This document shows positions 37,658 to 46,616 of a stretch of DNA of 64,000 nucleotides, piece by piece. Source of the stretch: an uncultured Lachnospiraceae bacterium (lineage in GTDB: Bacteria; Bacillota; Clostridia; Lachnospirales; Lachnospiraceae). Below the pieces are notes generated by a model that saw only the letters and a list, made by a program, of their open reading frames with translations, had not been told where the DNA came from and did not search any database. The stretch's first letter is position 1. Every line of letters begins with the position of its first letter. The stretch is from NCBI GenBank assembly GCA_902798585.1, contig CADBXF010000011.1, positions 1-64,000 of the forward strand, written 5' to 3'. The translations under genes and the position numbers were made by a program.

Positions 37658-38710
37658 ATGACGAAACGAATGGCTCTTTGTATCCTGTCGGCGTTGCTTA
37701 CGGCAGTCTGCATGGGGTGCGGTTCACAGAACAACACGAAAAATGTGTCCGCGGAGGATGTGACGCCCGCAGCACCGACCGAAACCCTGATGTCGGAATT
37801 GTCCGGCACACCCGCAGCAACACCGACAGCGACGACACTACCGACGGAGGCGCCGACCGCGACACCGACTGACGCGCTGACGCCGGGAGCGGAGACGACC
37901 GATATTACGGTACAATGCCCTTCGGAAATTCTCACAAAGCGGGATACCGTGTCATATGCTTCTTTTGAACACGGGACTTACTATTCGTCGATTTGCGATA
38001 CAACGCGGGGATATACGGTGCTTCTTCCTCCGGGGTATACGACGGAGAAGAAGTATCCCGTTGTGTATCTTCTGCACGGCATTTTCGGCAACGAGAACTC
38101 CTTCGCAGGCGATAAGACGCTTCCGGTGCTGATTGACAACATGATGGCCGACGGGTTGTGCGGCGAGTTTATCTTGGTGTGCCCGGACATTTTTGCCGGC
38201 GGGAACGGATTTGTCACGACACCCGCGTTTACCGTCGAAGCAATGGCAGCGTACGACCGTTTCGCGCAGGAGCTGATTACCTGCCTCATGCCGGAAATCA
38301 ACGGGAAATATGCGGTCATGGAAGGGCGTGACGGGACAGCGATTGCCGGATTTTCCATGGGAGGGCGTGAGGCGCTGTACACCTCGCTTCTGTATCCGGA
38401 GTACTTCTCCGAGGTTTGCGCCATCGCACCTGCGCCCGGCATTGTGGAGTGCACGGATAAGTTCATGCACCATGAGGGGTCGCTGAAGGAGGAAGAGGTA
38501 AAATACAAGGAAGGCACGATTCTTCCGAATCACATTTTGATCTGCTGCGCGAAGCGTGACTCTGTCGTCGGTCAATATCCGTCTTCCTATGCGCAGCTGT
38601 ATGAAAAGAACGGGATTCCCCGTATTTGGTACGAGATTCCCGATGCCGATCATGATCAGAGGGCGCAGTATTCGGGGCTTTACAATTTTCTTCAGTGGAT
38701 CGGAAAATAA
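37658..38710 (+). CDS. Putative lipoprotein esterase (esterase D / feruloyl esterase-like alpha/beta hydrolase)
   Basis: A 350-residue exported protein. The first 20 residues form a lipoprotein-type signal ending in CMGCGS, followed by a Thr/Pro/Ala-rich stalk (about 35-80) that would span the wall. The catalytic domain has YPVVYLLHGIFGNENSF (oxyanion region), nucleophile Ser in GFSMGGREAL, and the His in DADHDQRAQY. Relatives include feruloyl and acetyl-xylan esterases as well as general esterases; the substrate is not determined. The start follows GAGAGGAG, ten bases after purD, although the role looks unrelated. Confidence 0.8.
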   Translation: MTKRMALCILSALLTAVCMGCGSQNNTKNVSAEDVTPAAPTETLMSELSGTPAATPTATTLPTEAPTATPTDALTPGAETTDITVQCPSEILTKRDTVSYASFEHGTYYSSICDTTRGYTVLLPPGYTTEKKYPVVYLLHGIFGNENSFAGDKTLPVLIDNMMADGLCGEFILVCPDIFAGGNGFVTTPAFTVEAMAAYDRFAQELITCLMPEINGKYAVMEGRDGTAIAGFSMGGREALYTSLLYPEYFSEVCAIAPAPGIVECTDKFMHHEGSLKEEEVKYKEGTILPNHILICCAKRDSVVGQYPSSYAQLYEKNGIPRIWYEIPDADHDQRAQYSGLYNFLQWIGK

Positions 38711-38784
38711 GCGCGTATCGGGGTTGAATCGCCGGCACGGAAGTGCCTGTCGATAAATACAATTTTATAAGGAGGTATGGAACT

Positions 38785-39495
38785 ATGGGAAGTATCAGGA
38801 AGTATGTTGCGGAGCTCATCGGAACAATGGTCTTGGTGATTATGGGCTGCGGAACGGCGATGACGGTCGGCTGTGATGCCGTGCTCGGAGGCGGTTATAT
38901 CCTCACGGCGCTCGCATTCGGCCTCGCGATTGTTGCACTGGCATACAGCGTCGGAAATATCTCCGGCTGCCATGTCAATCCGGCGGTTTCGATTGCGTTT
39001 TGGATTCAGGGCGATCTGAAGACGAAGGAGTTCTGCGGCTATATCATCTCGCAGACAATCGGAGCTCTGCTCGGTGCGTTTGTCCTCAAGGGCGTTTTCT
39101 CGCTCGGTGAAATCACCGACATGACCAAGGCGCTCGGAAGCAACGGAATTGCAGGCGTAAAGGACAGCATTGCCGCGGGTTTGATTGTGGAGTGCATCCT
39201 GACTTTTATCTTTGTCTTCGCAATTCTCGGCGTAACTTCGAAGAAAGCGGGACACGGTCATGTTGCGGGGCTTGTAATCGGCCTCACACTCGTGCTGGTT
39301 CACATCCTCGGTATCGGTTTGACCGGCACTTCGGTTAACCCTGCCCGAAGCCTGGGACCGGCAATTGTGGCAGCAATCTTCGGCAATACCACGCCGATTG
39401 CGGATGTGTGGATTTTCATAGCGGGACCGCTTGCAGGCGCTGTTCTTGCGACCGTCGTATACCGGTTCCTCGACCCTGCAGAGCAGACGGAGTGA
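38785..39495 (+). CDS. Aquaporin (MIP family channel)
   Basis: A 236-residue channel with six helices and two half-helices carrying the NPA boxes HVNPAVSIAF and SVNPARSLGP. The Arg after the second NPA is present. The start at 38785 follows AAGGAGGT; the upstream in-frame extension precedes that site. The sequence after the second NPA resembles water-selective AqpZ rather than GlpF, which has NPARD. Monocistronic, with its own terminator. Confidence 0.93.
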   Translation: MGSIRKYVAELIGTMVLVIMGCGTAMTVGCDAVLGGGYILTALAFGLAIVALAYSVGNISGCHVNPAVSIAFWIQGDLKTKEFCGYIISQTIGALLGAFVLKGVFSLGEITDMTKALGSNGIAGVKDSIAAGLIVECILTFIFVFAILGVTSKKAGHGHVAGLVIGLTLVLVHILGIGLTGTSVNPARSLGPAIVAAIFGNTTPIADVWIFIAGPLAGAVLATVVYRFLDPAEQTE

Positions 39496-39523
39496 CGCAG
39501 GACAACTGAAAAACAGCCGTATC

Positions 39524-39553
39524 GCCGGGAGGTTTTAAGCCTCCCGGCTTTTT
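39524..39553 (+). terminator. Terminator of the aquaporin gene
   Basis: GCCGGGAGG / CCTCCCGGC with a six- to seven-base loop and a run of five Ts. Confidence 0.8.
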
Positions 39554-39705
39554 ATGTGCGGAAGTCAGCTGTCCGGCCGTGCATTTTCCGCGGGCGCGGT
39601 TCGGCGCCCGGGAAAGCCCCGCACGAAAAATCCTTTATGTTGTACAGAAACAGTCGAAAACCGGATTTTTCTTCAATATTTTGTGCTTAAAAGGAAGGAT
39701 TTGTC

Positions 39706-39734
39706 TTGCAATTCTACAACAGTCGTATTAAAAT
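39706..39734 (+). promoter_or_regulatory. Promoter of the SH3b wall hydrolase
   Basis: TTGCAA (39706-39711), 17 bp, TAAAAT (39729-39734), 53 bp before the start. The rest of the gap 39554-39705 shows no gene. Confidence 0.6.
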
Positions 39735-39787
39735 GGAAATGATAAGTTATTCTTACGGAAAATGTCTGTGAAACGGTTGGGTTTGGA

Positions 39788-42691
39788 ATGAAGCGTTTAT
39801 CCAGAATCGCGATTGTATCGGTCGTTGTGCTGATACTGACGCAGACGGCAGGGCTCTTTCGGGCGCTGCCCTGTTTTGATGCTTCCGCTGCAGCATACCG
39901 CATCTCGGGAACCGTCACCGCCAATCAGCTGAATCTTCGAAAAGGTCCCGGGACTGCCTACGACAGGCTGGCCACGCTCAAGAAGGGCCACTCGGTGACC
40001 GTCATCGGAAGGGCGTCGTCCTCCGACGGCAAACAGTGGTATCAGGTTGAGACGACGGTCTCCGGAAAGAAGCTGACCGGTTATGTCTGGGCGGACTATG
40101 TAAAGACGACACAGACGGTACCGTCGGTGACACCTACGCCCAAACCGACGGCAACACCGAAACCGACGAACACTCCGACACCGACAATCACACCGGGGAC
40201 AGAGTATGCGGGCCGCATCGGAACCGTTACGGTGACGCGCATGAATGTTCGCTCGGGCGCTTCGTCATCGTATTCGATTCTCGGGAAAATATATAAGGGA
40301 GACACCGTAAAAATTCTTTCGGAAAGCAAAGATTCCAAGGGGCAGAAGTGGTACCGTGCGACGGTGACCGTCAGCGGGAAGAGCCGTGAGGGATATGTGT
40401 TCGCGGACTATATCCGCGTCTCAGCGCCGACTCCTACGCCGACGAACACACCTACGCCGACCAATACGCCGACGCCTACGAATACGCCTGCGCCGACAAA
40501 CACGCCGACTCCCACCAACACGCCGGTGCCTACGAACACGCCGACAGCGGCGCCCGTGAAGCCGACGGAGGTTCCGATTCGCGAGACCGGCGCTACCGTC
40601 ACCGGTTCCGCCTTGAATATGCGCGTAGGACCGGGAACGGAGTATCCGAAGGTGACGAAATTTTCCGCGGGACAGAAACTCAAAATACTCTCGTTTGCGT
40701 ATGAGGCGGACGGAGAGATCTGGTACGAGGCGACGGCGGAGGTCGGAGGCTGTACCTATCGCGGTTTCGTCTACGCCGATTATGTAAAGACAGACAAGGC
40801 ATATCCGCTGGTGGAGAGCAACAACAGCGGAGCCATCCGATATGCGGAGCCGGAGACCGGAGCGGCCGCCGTCGGGCTGCGCGCCTCCTTTGCGCACAGC
40901 TATGAATATGCAGGGGTCGTGACCGGAAGCGCTGTCAATCTGCGCTCCGGCGCCGGAACCGGCAACGCCTCGCTTGTGAAGCTTCCGAAAAATCAGACCG
41001 TTCTGATTTGCGGACAGGCTTCGGTGGGAAGCGTCATCTGGTATCATGTCGCAGCCGACCTGAACGGAAAGCACTACGAGGGCTATATGTCCGGGACTTA
41101 TGTGCGTACCGATTACTCGGGCGGCGGAATCTGGGCAACTGTGACATCCGGCGATATTACGCTTGTTAAGGAGCCGAAGAGCGGAGCTTCCGCGGTCGTC
41201 GGGAAGGACGGAAAGAAGCGTGTTCTTGCGGCGAAGGAAGCCGTATATTGCACCGGCGAGGAGCAGGAAGGCGAGACAAAATGGATGCTTGTCGTGGCGA
41301 AGGACGGAGATTCCACGGTGACCGGCTATGTGCAAAGGCAGAAGCTTGTGTGGTCGGACGCCGGAATACCGGAGCCGTTTTCACCGGTGACCGATGAGGG
41401 CCGTTTTGCGGAGACACTCCGCAAGGAGGGTTTCCCGGAGAGCTATATTCCGGGACTTATCGCACTTCATCGCCTGCATCCGCAGTGGAAATTCAAAGCG
41501 TATCAGACCGGCATCGACTGGAGCGCGGCAATCACGGGCGAGAATACCATCGGAAACAACCTGATTGAATCGAGCGCCGGCCGCGACTGGCTGTCGTACG
41601 CTGAGGGCTCATACGACTATGCCACGGACAGGTTCCGCGCATTTGACGGAAGCAGCTGGGTGATGATTTCCCCGGCGGGGTTGCAGTATTACATGGATCC
41701 GCGCAACTGGCTCACGGAATCCGCGGTATTCATGTTCGAGGATCTTCGTTATGACCCGGAGACGCAGACGCTTGAAGGCGTTGAGAACATACTGAAGGGC
41801 ACGGCGATGTACCGGACGACCTTCACCTACACGGATGATTCCGGCGCGAAGAAGACGATTTTGTATTCGCAGGCCTTCATGGATGCCGCGGAGTACAGCG
41901 GCGTCAATCCGTATCATCTTGCGTCGCGTGTGAAGCAGGAGGTCGTGACGGGCTCCGGATTTTCCAAGAGCGCCACGGGAACGGTTGAGGGCTTCGAGGG
42001 CTATTACAACTTCTATAATATCGGGGCGTACAACTCGACCGCCGCACTCGGCGCAATCAAGAACGGTTTGAAGTTCGCAAAATACGGCGGCACCGGCAGC
42101 GCGCTCAACAAATCCTGCATGATTCCGTGGAACAATCGCTACCGCGCGATTGTCGGCGGTGCCTACTATATCGGCAGCACCTACATTAACCGCGGACAGA
42201 ACACAATCTATCTGCAGAAGTACAACGTGACTTCGACGACGCGGTACGGGCATCAGTATATGTCCAATGCGCGCGCTCCGAAGTCCGAGGCCTCGAAGGT
42301 GTATCAGGCGTACAAAAACATGAGCGGATACAACGAGATGGCACTGACATTTTCCATACCGGTATATAAGAATATGCCGGAGACCCCCGTTGCGGAGCCT
42401 TCCGATGTCGGATGTCCGAACCCGTACCTGTCCTCGCTCAAGATTACGACGGCGTCCGGAACGGCGGTTACCCTGTCTCCGGGCTTCTCCGCCGACGGAA
42501 TGCAATACACGGTGAAGGTTCCCAAGGGGACCGGATCGGTAACGGTTTCGGCGACGCCGGTTTCCTCCAAAGCGAAGATTGCGGGAACGGGAAAGCACAC
42601 CGTCTCAGGAGCGTCGACGCGCATCGTGCTGACGGTCACGGCGGAGAGCGGAGCAGTGACCAATGTGATTGTCACGGTGAAGACAGAGTGA
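39788..42691 (+). CDS. Secreted cell-wall hydrolase: multiple SH3b domains, glucosaminidase domain, cadherin-like C-terminus
   Basis: A 967-residue exported protein. A signal peptide (about 1-36) precedes SH3b-type domains at about 40-105, 141-208, 265-335 and 372-440, with a more diverged fifth at about 445-520. Typical phrases are LNLRKGPGTAYDRL, MNVRSGASSSYSIL and LNMRVGPGTEYPKV. The first two are followed by Thr/Pro/Asn-rich linkers, the second built from TPTPTNTP repeats. Residues 535-860 form an N-acetylglucosaminidase domain (GH73/LytD type; LASRVKQEVVTGSGF supplies the likely catalytic Glu). The last 90 residues resemble a cadherin-like beta-sandwich (YLSSLKITTASG, YTVKVPKGTGSVTVSA). 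It probably trims peptidoglycan during growth or separation. Confidence 0.88.
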   Translation: MKRLSRIAIVSVVVLILTQTAGLFRALPCFDASAAAYRISGTVTANQLNLRKGPGTAYDRLATLKKGHSVTVIGRASSSDGKQWYQVETTVSGKKLTGYVWADYVKTTQTVPSVTPTPKPTATPKPTNTPTPTITPGTEYAGRIGTVTVTRMNVRSGASSSYSILGKIYKGDTVKILSESKDSKGQKWYRATVTVSGKSREGYVFADYIRVSAPTPTPTNTPTPTNTPTPTNTPAPTNTPTPTNTPVPTNTPTAAPVKPTEVPIRETGATVTGSALNMRVGPGTEYPKVTKFSAGQKLKILSFAYEADGEIWYEATAEVGGCTYRGFVYADYVKTDKAYPLVESNNSGAIRYAEPETGAAAVGLRASFAHSYEYAGVVTGSAVNLRSGAGTGNASLVKLPKNQTVLICGQASVGSVIWYHVAADLNGKHYEGYMSGTYVRTDYSGGGIWATVTSGDITLVKEPKSGASAVVGKDGKKRVLAAKEAVYCTGEEQEGETKWMLVVAKDGDSTVTGYVQRQKLVWSDAGIPEPFSPVTDEGRFAETLRKEGFPESYIPGLIALHRLHPQWKFKAYQTGIDWSAAITGENTIGNNLIESSAGRDWLSYAEGSYDYATDRFRAFDGSSWVMISPAGLQYYMDPRNWLTESAVFMFEDLRYDPETQTLEGVENILKGTAMYRTTFTYTDDSGAKKTILYSQAFMDAAEYSGVNPYHLASRVKQEVVTGSGFSKSATGTVEGFEGYYNFYNIGAYNSTAALGAIKNGLKFAKYGGTGSALNKSCMIPWNNRYRAIVGGAYYIGSTYINRGQNTIYLQKYNVTSTTRYGHQYMSNARAPKSEASKVYQAYKNMSGYNEMALTFSIPVYKNMPETPVAEPSDVGCPNPYLSSLKITTASGTAVTLSPGFSADGMQYTVKVPKGTGSVTVSATPVSSKAKIAGTGKHTVSGASTRIVLTVTAESGAVTNVIVTVKTE
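40430..40560 (+). repeat. Coding repeats for the TPTPTNTP linker
   Basis: Short 12-24 bp units reading as Thr-Pro-Thr-Asn-Thr-Pro follow one another with many synonymous changes (acgcct, acacct, acgccg). The synonymous drift shows selection on the protein, not on the DNA. Confidence 0.8.
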
Positions 42692-42718
42692 TGCGACAGG
42701 AAAAATAAAATGACAACG

Positions 42719-42752
42719 AAAAAGGCCTCCCGATGAACGGGAGGCCTTTTTG
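42719..42752. terminator. Bidirectional terminator of the wall hydrolase and the minus-strand RNA
   Basis: AAAGGCCTCCCG (42721-42732) pairs with CGGGAGGCCTTT (42738-42749) around ATGAA, with A-run on the left and T-run on the right, so it works for both strands. Confidence 0.8.
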
Positions 42753-42907
42753 CGATATTTAGAGAAGAGAGAAAATAATCGGGAAATATGTCTTTGCATA
42801 TCCCGCTTAGCCAACAAAGTTAAAACGCATACTATATTGAGAGAGGGCACGCCCCCACGGGAGTTGCCTCGCAGCGCGAGGACGTGCTCGGAGAATTTCA
42901 TGCTGAC
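42719..42907 (-). ncRNA. Candidate structured small RNA, about 190 nt
   Basis: A consensus promoter (42914-42942, minus strand) points into a stretch without a credible gene that ends at a strong terminator. On the minus strand the RNA could form an outer stem GAGCACG / CGTGCCCTC enclosing the hairpin CCTCGC-GCT-GCGAGG and a small CCC/GGG hairpin, followed by a single-stranded AU-rich part (GTTTTAACTTTGTTGG) and a stem GGGATATG / CATATTTCCC. Size, promoter and terminator would suit a 6S-type RNA, but I could not confirm the family's long rod structure, so the class stays open. The plus-strand ORF covering part of it has no ribosome site and an atypical composition. Confidence 0.5.
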
Positions 42908-42913
42908 TTGCAT

Positions 42914-42942
42914 ATACTACAACCGACATAAGCAAGTGTCAA
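42914..42942 (-). promoter_or_regulatory. Consensus promoter of the candidate small RNA
   Basis: On the minus strand: perfect TTGACA (42942-42937), 17 bp spacer, TAGTAT (42919-42914). The remainder of the gap, 42943 to 43121, is A+T-rich and shows no gene. Confidence 0.65.
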
Positions 42943-43121
42943 CAGACCAAATTTTCAATTTTTTTGAAGTGCGAAAAAAGTGCAAGAAAATACGACGAAA
43001 AATCGCAAAAATTAATGTTGGACGATGCGAAGCTACATCATACGGTATAATAAAGTTATACGAAAGAATAATAGTTTAAATCTACGCAGTACAGAAAATA
43101 GGGGCGGGAAAGACATTTTTC

Positions 43122-43150
43122 TTGATTTTGGTTTGTGCGGGAAGTAAAAT
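43122..43150 (+). promoter_or_regulatory. Promoter of nagB
   Basis: TTGATT (43122-43127), 17 bp, TAAAAT (43145-43150). A small inverted repeat CGAT-AGAACC-ATCG lies in the leader near 43184-43197. Confidence 0.6.
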
Positions 43151-43233
43151 GAAATGCGGTAGTGGGGCGGTGTCAGAACCCGCCGATAGAACCATCGGAA
43201 CCGAAACCACTGAATTAAAGGAGATTACCGAAA

Positions 43234-43956
43234 ATGAAAGTCATCGTATGCAAAAATTATGATGAAGTATCCGCAAAATCCGCGGAGATTGTTGCAGAGG
43301 TTATGAAGAAGAAGCCCAATGCCGTGCTCGGTCTTGCGACCGGTTCCACGCCGGAGGGTATGTATGCGAAGCTCGCCGAGATGAACAAGGCGGGCGAGAT
43401 TGATTTTTCGCAGGTTACAACGGTAAATCTGGATGAGTATTATCCGATCAGCCCCGACAATGACCAGAGCTATCGGTATTTCATGAACAAGAATCTGTTC
43501 GACAAGGTCAACATCGACAAGACGCACACGCATGTTCCGCAGGGAAGTGCAGCGGACGGCGAGGCTGAGGCGAAGAGATACGAGGCGTTTGTACGCTCCC
43601 TCGGCGGTGCGGACATCCAGGTGCTCGGCATCGGAAGAAACGGTCATATCGCATTTAACGAGCCCGACGACGAGCTTGTTCCGGTTACGCATGTCACCGG
43701 CCTTACCGAGGATACCATCGACGCCAACGCGCGCTTCTTCGCAAGCGCAGCCGATGTTCCCACGCACGCACTTACGATGGGTATGGGAACGATTCTCTCC
43801 GCGAAGAAGATTATCATTCTTGCGAACGGAAAGAACAAGCACGACGCTGTGGCTAAGATGCTCAAGGGAACAGTAACCACGAGCTGCCCGGCATCGTTCC
43901 TCAACCTGCATGACGATGTTGTTCTCGTGTGTGACGAGGATTGCTACAACGGTTAA
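43234..43956 (+). CDS. nagB: Glucosamine-6-phosphate deaminase
   Basis: Converts glucosamine-6-phosphate to fructose-6-phosphate and ammonia, the catabolic exit of amino sugars. The 240-residue protein shows GLATGSTPEGMYAKL, catalytic Asp in VNLDEYYPI, GIGRNGHIAFNEP with the His, and the C-terminal MGMGTILSAKKI. It lacks the extra C-terminal segment of the allosteric enterobacterial enzyme, as usual in Firmicutes. An AAAGGAG site precedes the ATG. The next genes are glmM and a hexosamine kinase-like gene. Confidence 0.96.
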   Translation: MKVIVCKNYDEVSAKSAEIVAEVMKKKPNAVLGLATGSTPEGMYAKLAEMNKAGEIDFSQVTTVNLDEYYPISPDNDQSYRYFMNKNLFDKVNIDKTHTHVPQGSAADGEAEAKRYEAFVRSLGGADIQVLGIGRNGHIAFNEPDDELVPVTHVTGLTEDTIDANARFFASAADVPTHALTMGMGTILSAKKIIILANGKNKHDAVAKMLKGTVTTSCPASFLNLHDDVVLVCDEDCYNG

Positions 43957-44016
43957 TTATTCGGTATCCGGCGGACACTGAAATCCGCCGGAGTCCGGAA
44001 TCAGGAGGATATCAAC

Positions 44017-45372
44017 ATGGGTAAATATTTCGGAACCGACGGATTCCGCGGACAGTCGGGAGTTGATTTGACGGCGCAGCACGCATTTAAAATCGGTCGC
44101 TTTCTCGGATGGCACTACAGCCAGGCCGGCGGACAGGCGAAGATTGTAATCGGCAAGGATACGCGTCGCTCGTCCTATATGTACGAGAACGCGCTCGCTG
44201 CGGGAATCACAGCTTCGGGCGCCAATGCATATCTGCTGCATGTAACGACGACGCCCTGCGTATCGTACATCACCAGAACGGACGGCTTTGACTGCGGTAT
44301 CATGATCAGCGCAAGCCACAATCCTTACACCGACAACGGCATCAAGCTGATGAACGGCGACGGCGAGAAGATGGACGACGCGCTGCAGGATGAGATTGAA
44401 AAATATATCGACGGCGAGATTGAGGAGATTCCTTTCGCGACCGGCGAGAACATCGGCTGCACGGTGGATTACTACACCGGACGCAATCGTTACATCGGCT
44501 ACCTCGCAAATGTTGCAACCAAGTCGTTTGAGAACCGCAAGGTTGCGCTCGACTGCGCAAACGGCAGCTCCTGGATGATCGGGCGCGCGGTGTTCGACGC
44601 TCTCGGTGCGAAGACATTTGTCATCAACAACGAGCCGAACGGAACGAACATCAACCGCGGCTGCGGCTCCACGCACATCGAGGGTCTGCAGGAGTTTGTG
44701 AAGGAGAAGAAGGTCGATGTCGGCTTTGCCTTCGACGGCGATGCGGACCGTTGCCTTGCCGTGGATGAGAACGGCAATGTCGTAAACGGCGACCAGATTA
44801 TGTATATCTGTGCCAAGTATTTGAAGAAAATCGGTCAGCTGCCGAGCAACACCGTGGTTACGACCATCATGTCGAACTTCGGACTGTACAAGGCGCTTGA
44901 CCGCATCGGTATCGGCTACGAGAAGACGGCGGTCGGAGACCGTTTCGTGTATGAGAACATGAAGGAAAATGATCATCTGATCGGCGGCGAGAACTCCGGC
45001 CATGTCATTTTCCGCAAATATGCGCGCACGGGCGACGGCATCCTCACCGCAATCATGGTCATGATGGTTATGATTGAGACACAGCTTCCGCTCTCGGTTC
45101 TCGCTTCCGAGGTGGAGATGTATCCGCAGGTGCTCAAGAATGTTGTTGTCGATGACAAGAAGGCAACGATGGACGATCCGGCAGTGAAGCTTCAGGTTGA
45201 GGCGTGCATGGCCGAGCTCGGAGATCAGGGTCGTGTGCTGCTCCGTCCGAGCGGTACCGAGCCGGTGCTTCGCGTGATGTCGGAGGCTTCCACCTATGAG
45301 ATCTGCGAGAAGCATGTGGATGCCATCATCGAGTCCATGAAGAAGAACGGACATCTCCTGAAGATTAAGTAA
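44017..45372 (+). CDS. glmM: Phosphoglucosamine mutase
   Basis: Turns glucosamine-6-phosphate into glucosamine-1-phosphate on the way to UDP-GlcNAc. The 451-residue alpha-D-phosphohexomutase has FGTDGFRG, the phosphoserine loop ISASHNPY, magnesium loop AFDGDADRC, sugar loop GGENSGHVI and phosphate loop RPSGTEPVLRVM. TCAGGAGG precedes the ATG. Next to nagB it sets the balance between amino-sugar use for wall building and breakdown. A related phosphomannomutase role cannot be fully excluded. Confidence 0.9.
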   Translation: MGKYFGTDGFRGQSGVDLTAQHAFKIGRFLGWHYSQAGGQAKIVIGKDTRRSSYMYENALAAGITASGANAYLLHVTTTPCVSYITRTDGFDCGIMISASHNPYTDNGIKLMNGDGEKMDDALQDEIEKYIDGEIEEIPFATGENIGCTVDYYTGRNRYIGYLANVATKSFENRKVALDCANGSSWMIGRAVFDALGAKTFVINNEPNGTNINRGCGSTHIEGLQEFVKEKKVDVGFAFDGDADRCLAVDENGNVVNGDQIMYICAKYLKKIGQLPSNTVVTTIMSNFGLYKALDRIGIGYEKTAVGDRFVYENMKENDHLIGGENSGHVIFRKYARTGDGILTAIMVMMVMIETQLPLSVLASEVEMYPQVLKNVVVDDKKATMDDPAVKLQVEACMAELGDQGRVLLRPSGTEPVLRVMSEASTYEICEKHVDAIIESMKKNGHLLKIK

Positions 45373-45377
45373 AGACA

Positions 45378-46487
45378 ATGAAAACGATCGGAACAGAACG
45401 AATTCTGCGAAGATACGGAATAGCGGGAAGCGTCGTCTCGGAGGAAGAACTGTGCGGAGGGAATGTCAATCTCACGTACAAAGTGACCGTCAGGGACGGC
45501 GCTTCTTTCAAAACCTATCTTGTGCAGAAAATCAATGCGAATGCGCTGCCGAGCGCGAAGGACTGCGCACGGAACATGGCTCTTGTGACGGATCACCTCG
45601 AGCGGCACGGCATACGCACACCGAAGCTGTACGCCGTCGGCAGAAGCGGCGAGCGCTTTGTCAGCGAGAAAAATGCCTTCGGCGTCGAGGAGGAATGGCG
45701 GATCGAGGAGTATGTTTCCTCCGTTGCGCTGTCCCCGGAGAATCCGACGGTCATCCGCGAGATGGCGCGGGCGTTCGGGCGGTGCAATGCGGCGCTTTCC
45801 GACCTGAATCCGGGGCTTTTGCGGGAGACCGTGCAGGGGTTTCACGACACCTATGCCCGATTCCGGCAGCTCTACCGGGCGGCGGAGTCGGATGTGTGCG
45901 GCCGGGCGGACGGCGTGCGCGCGGAGCTTGCCGCACTGAAGGCGCTCGAGGCGGACGCATGCCGGGTTTCGGTTGCGTATACAGCCGGAAAATACCCGAT
46001 TCGCGTGACGCACAACGATACGAAGTTCAACAATGTGCTTTTTACAACCGAAGAGCCGCCTTACGGGGCGGTTGTGATTGACTTTGACACGGTGATGGCC
46101 GGAATGATTGCCTATGATTTTGCGGACTCGGTGCGGTCGGTTGCGAAGGTGACCGGCGGAAGCCCCGCAGAGCCTACCGCGGTGCTCGATGCGGCGCGCT
46201 TTCGCGCCGTGGCGGAAGGGTATCTCGCGGAGACGGCAGCAATCATGACGCCGGCGGAGTCCGAAGCGATGGTGCCGTGCGTGCTGGCCGTGACGGCGGA
46301 GCTGTCGGCGCGGTATCTCACGGACTATCTCGCCGGGGACCGGTATTTCAAGATTGCCTACCCGGAGCAGAACCGCGACAAGGCAAGACTGAACCTTGCG
46401 CTCGCGCAGAATATCGCATCGCGCAGCGAGGAGCTTGCGAACATCTATGCGGATGTGCTCGCCGGACTGTCGGAGAGCGGAAGGTAA
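45378..46487 (+). CDS. Phosphotransferase-fold kinase, N-acetylhexosamine 1-kinase-like
   Basis: A 369-residue kinase of the aminoglycoside phosphotransferase/choline kinase fold. The N-lobe has the glycine-rich GGNVNLTYKV and the Lys in LVQKINANALPS. The catalytic loop is THNDTKFNNVLF and the metal Asp pair is in VIDFDTVMAGMIAYDFADS. The wording THNDTKxNN and DTVM matches NahK, which phosphorylates GlcNAc or GalNAc at C1. It starts five bases after glmM, so co-expression with amino-sugar genes supports this. A homoserine kinase-like or other small-molecule kinase remains possible. Confidence 0.75.
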   Translation: MKTIGTERILRRYGIAGSVVSEEELCGGNVNLTYKVTVRDGASFKTYLVQKINANALPSAKDCARNMALVTDHLERHGIRTPKLYAVGRSGERFVSEKNAFGVEEEWRIEEYVSSVALSPENPTVIREMARAFGRCNAALSDLNPGLLRETVQGFHDTYARFRQLYRAAESDVCGRADGVRAELAALKALEADACRVSVAYTAGKYPIRVTHNDTKFNNVLFTTEEPPYGAVVIDFDTVMAGMIAYDFADSVRSVAKVTGGSPAEPTAVLDAARFRAVAEGYLAETAAIMTPAESEAMVPCVLAVTAELSARYLTDYLAGDRYFKIAYPEQNRDKARLNLALAQNIASRSEELANIYADVLAGLSESGR

Positions 46488-46616
46488 GCCACGGTATGCT
46501 TTGACGGGGGAGAACGGGAAATCGCAGGAACACCGAAACACGGCGCTGCGAACAATTACGAAAATACGGCGGACGGCGGAAAATGCCGGACTGCTTTACG
46601 GTACGGAGGATAAAAA

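Noticed and set aside
40430-40560. CRISPR-like short repeats
   Set aside because: The units keep the reading frame, have no spacers and differ by synonymous changes; they code for a Thr/Pro linker.
42750-43079. 109-codon plus-strand ORF in the gap before nagB
   Set aside because: No ribosome site, atypical composition, and it overlaps the candidate small RNA, its promoter and an A+T-rich intergenic stretch.
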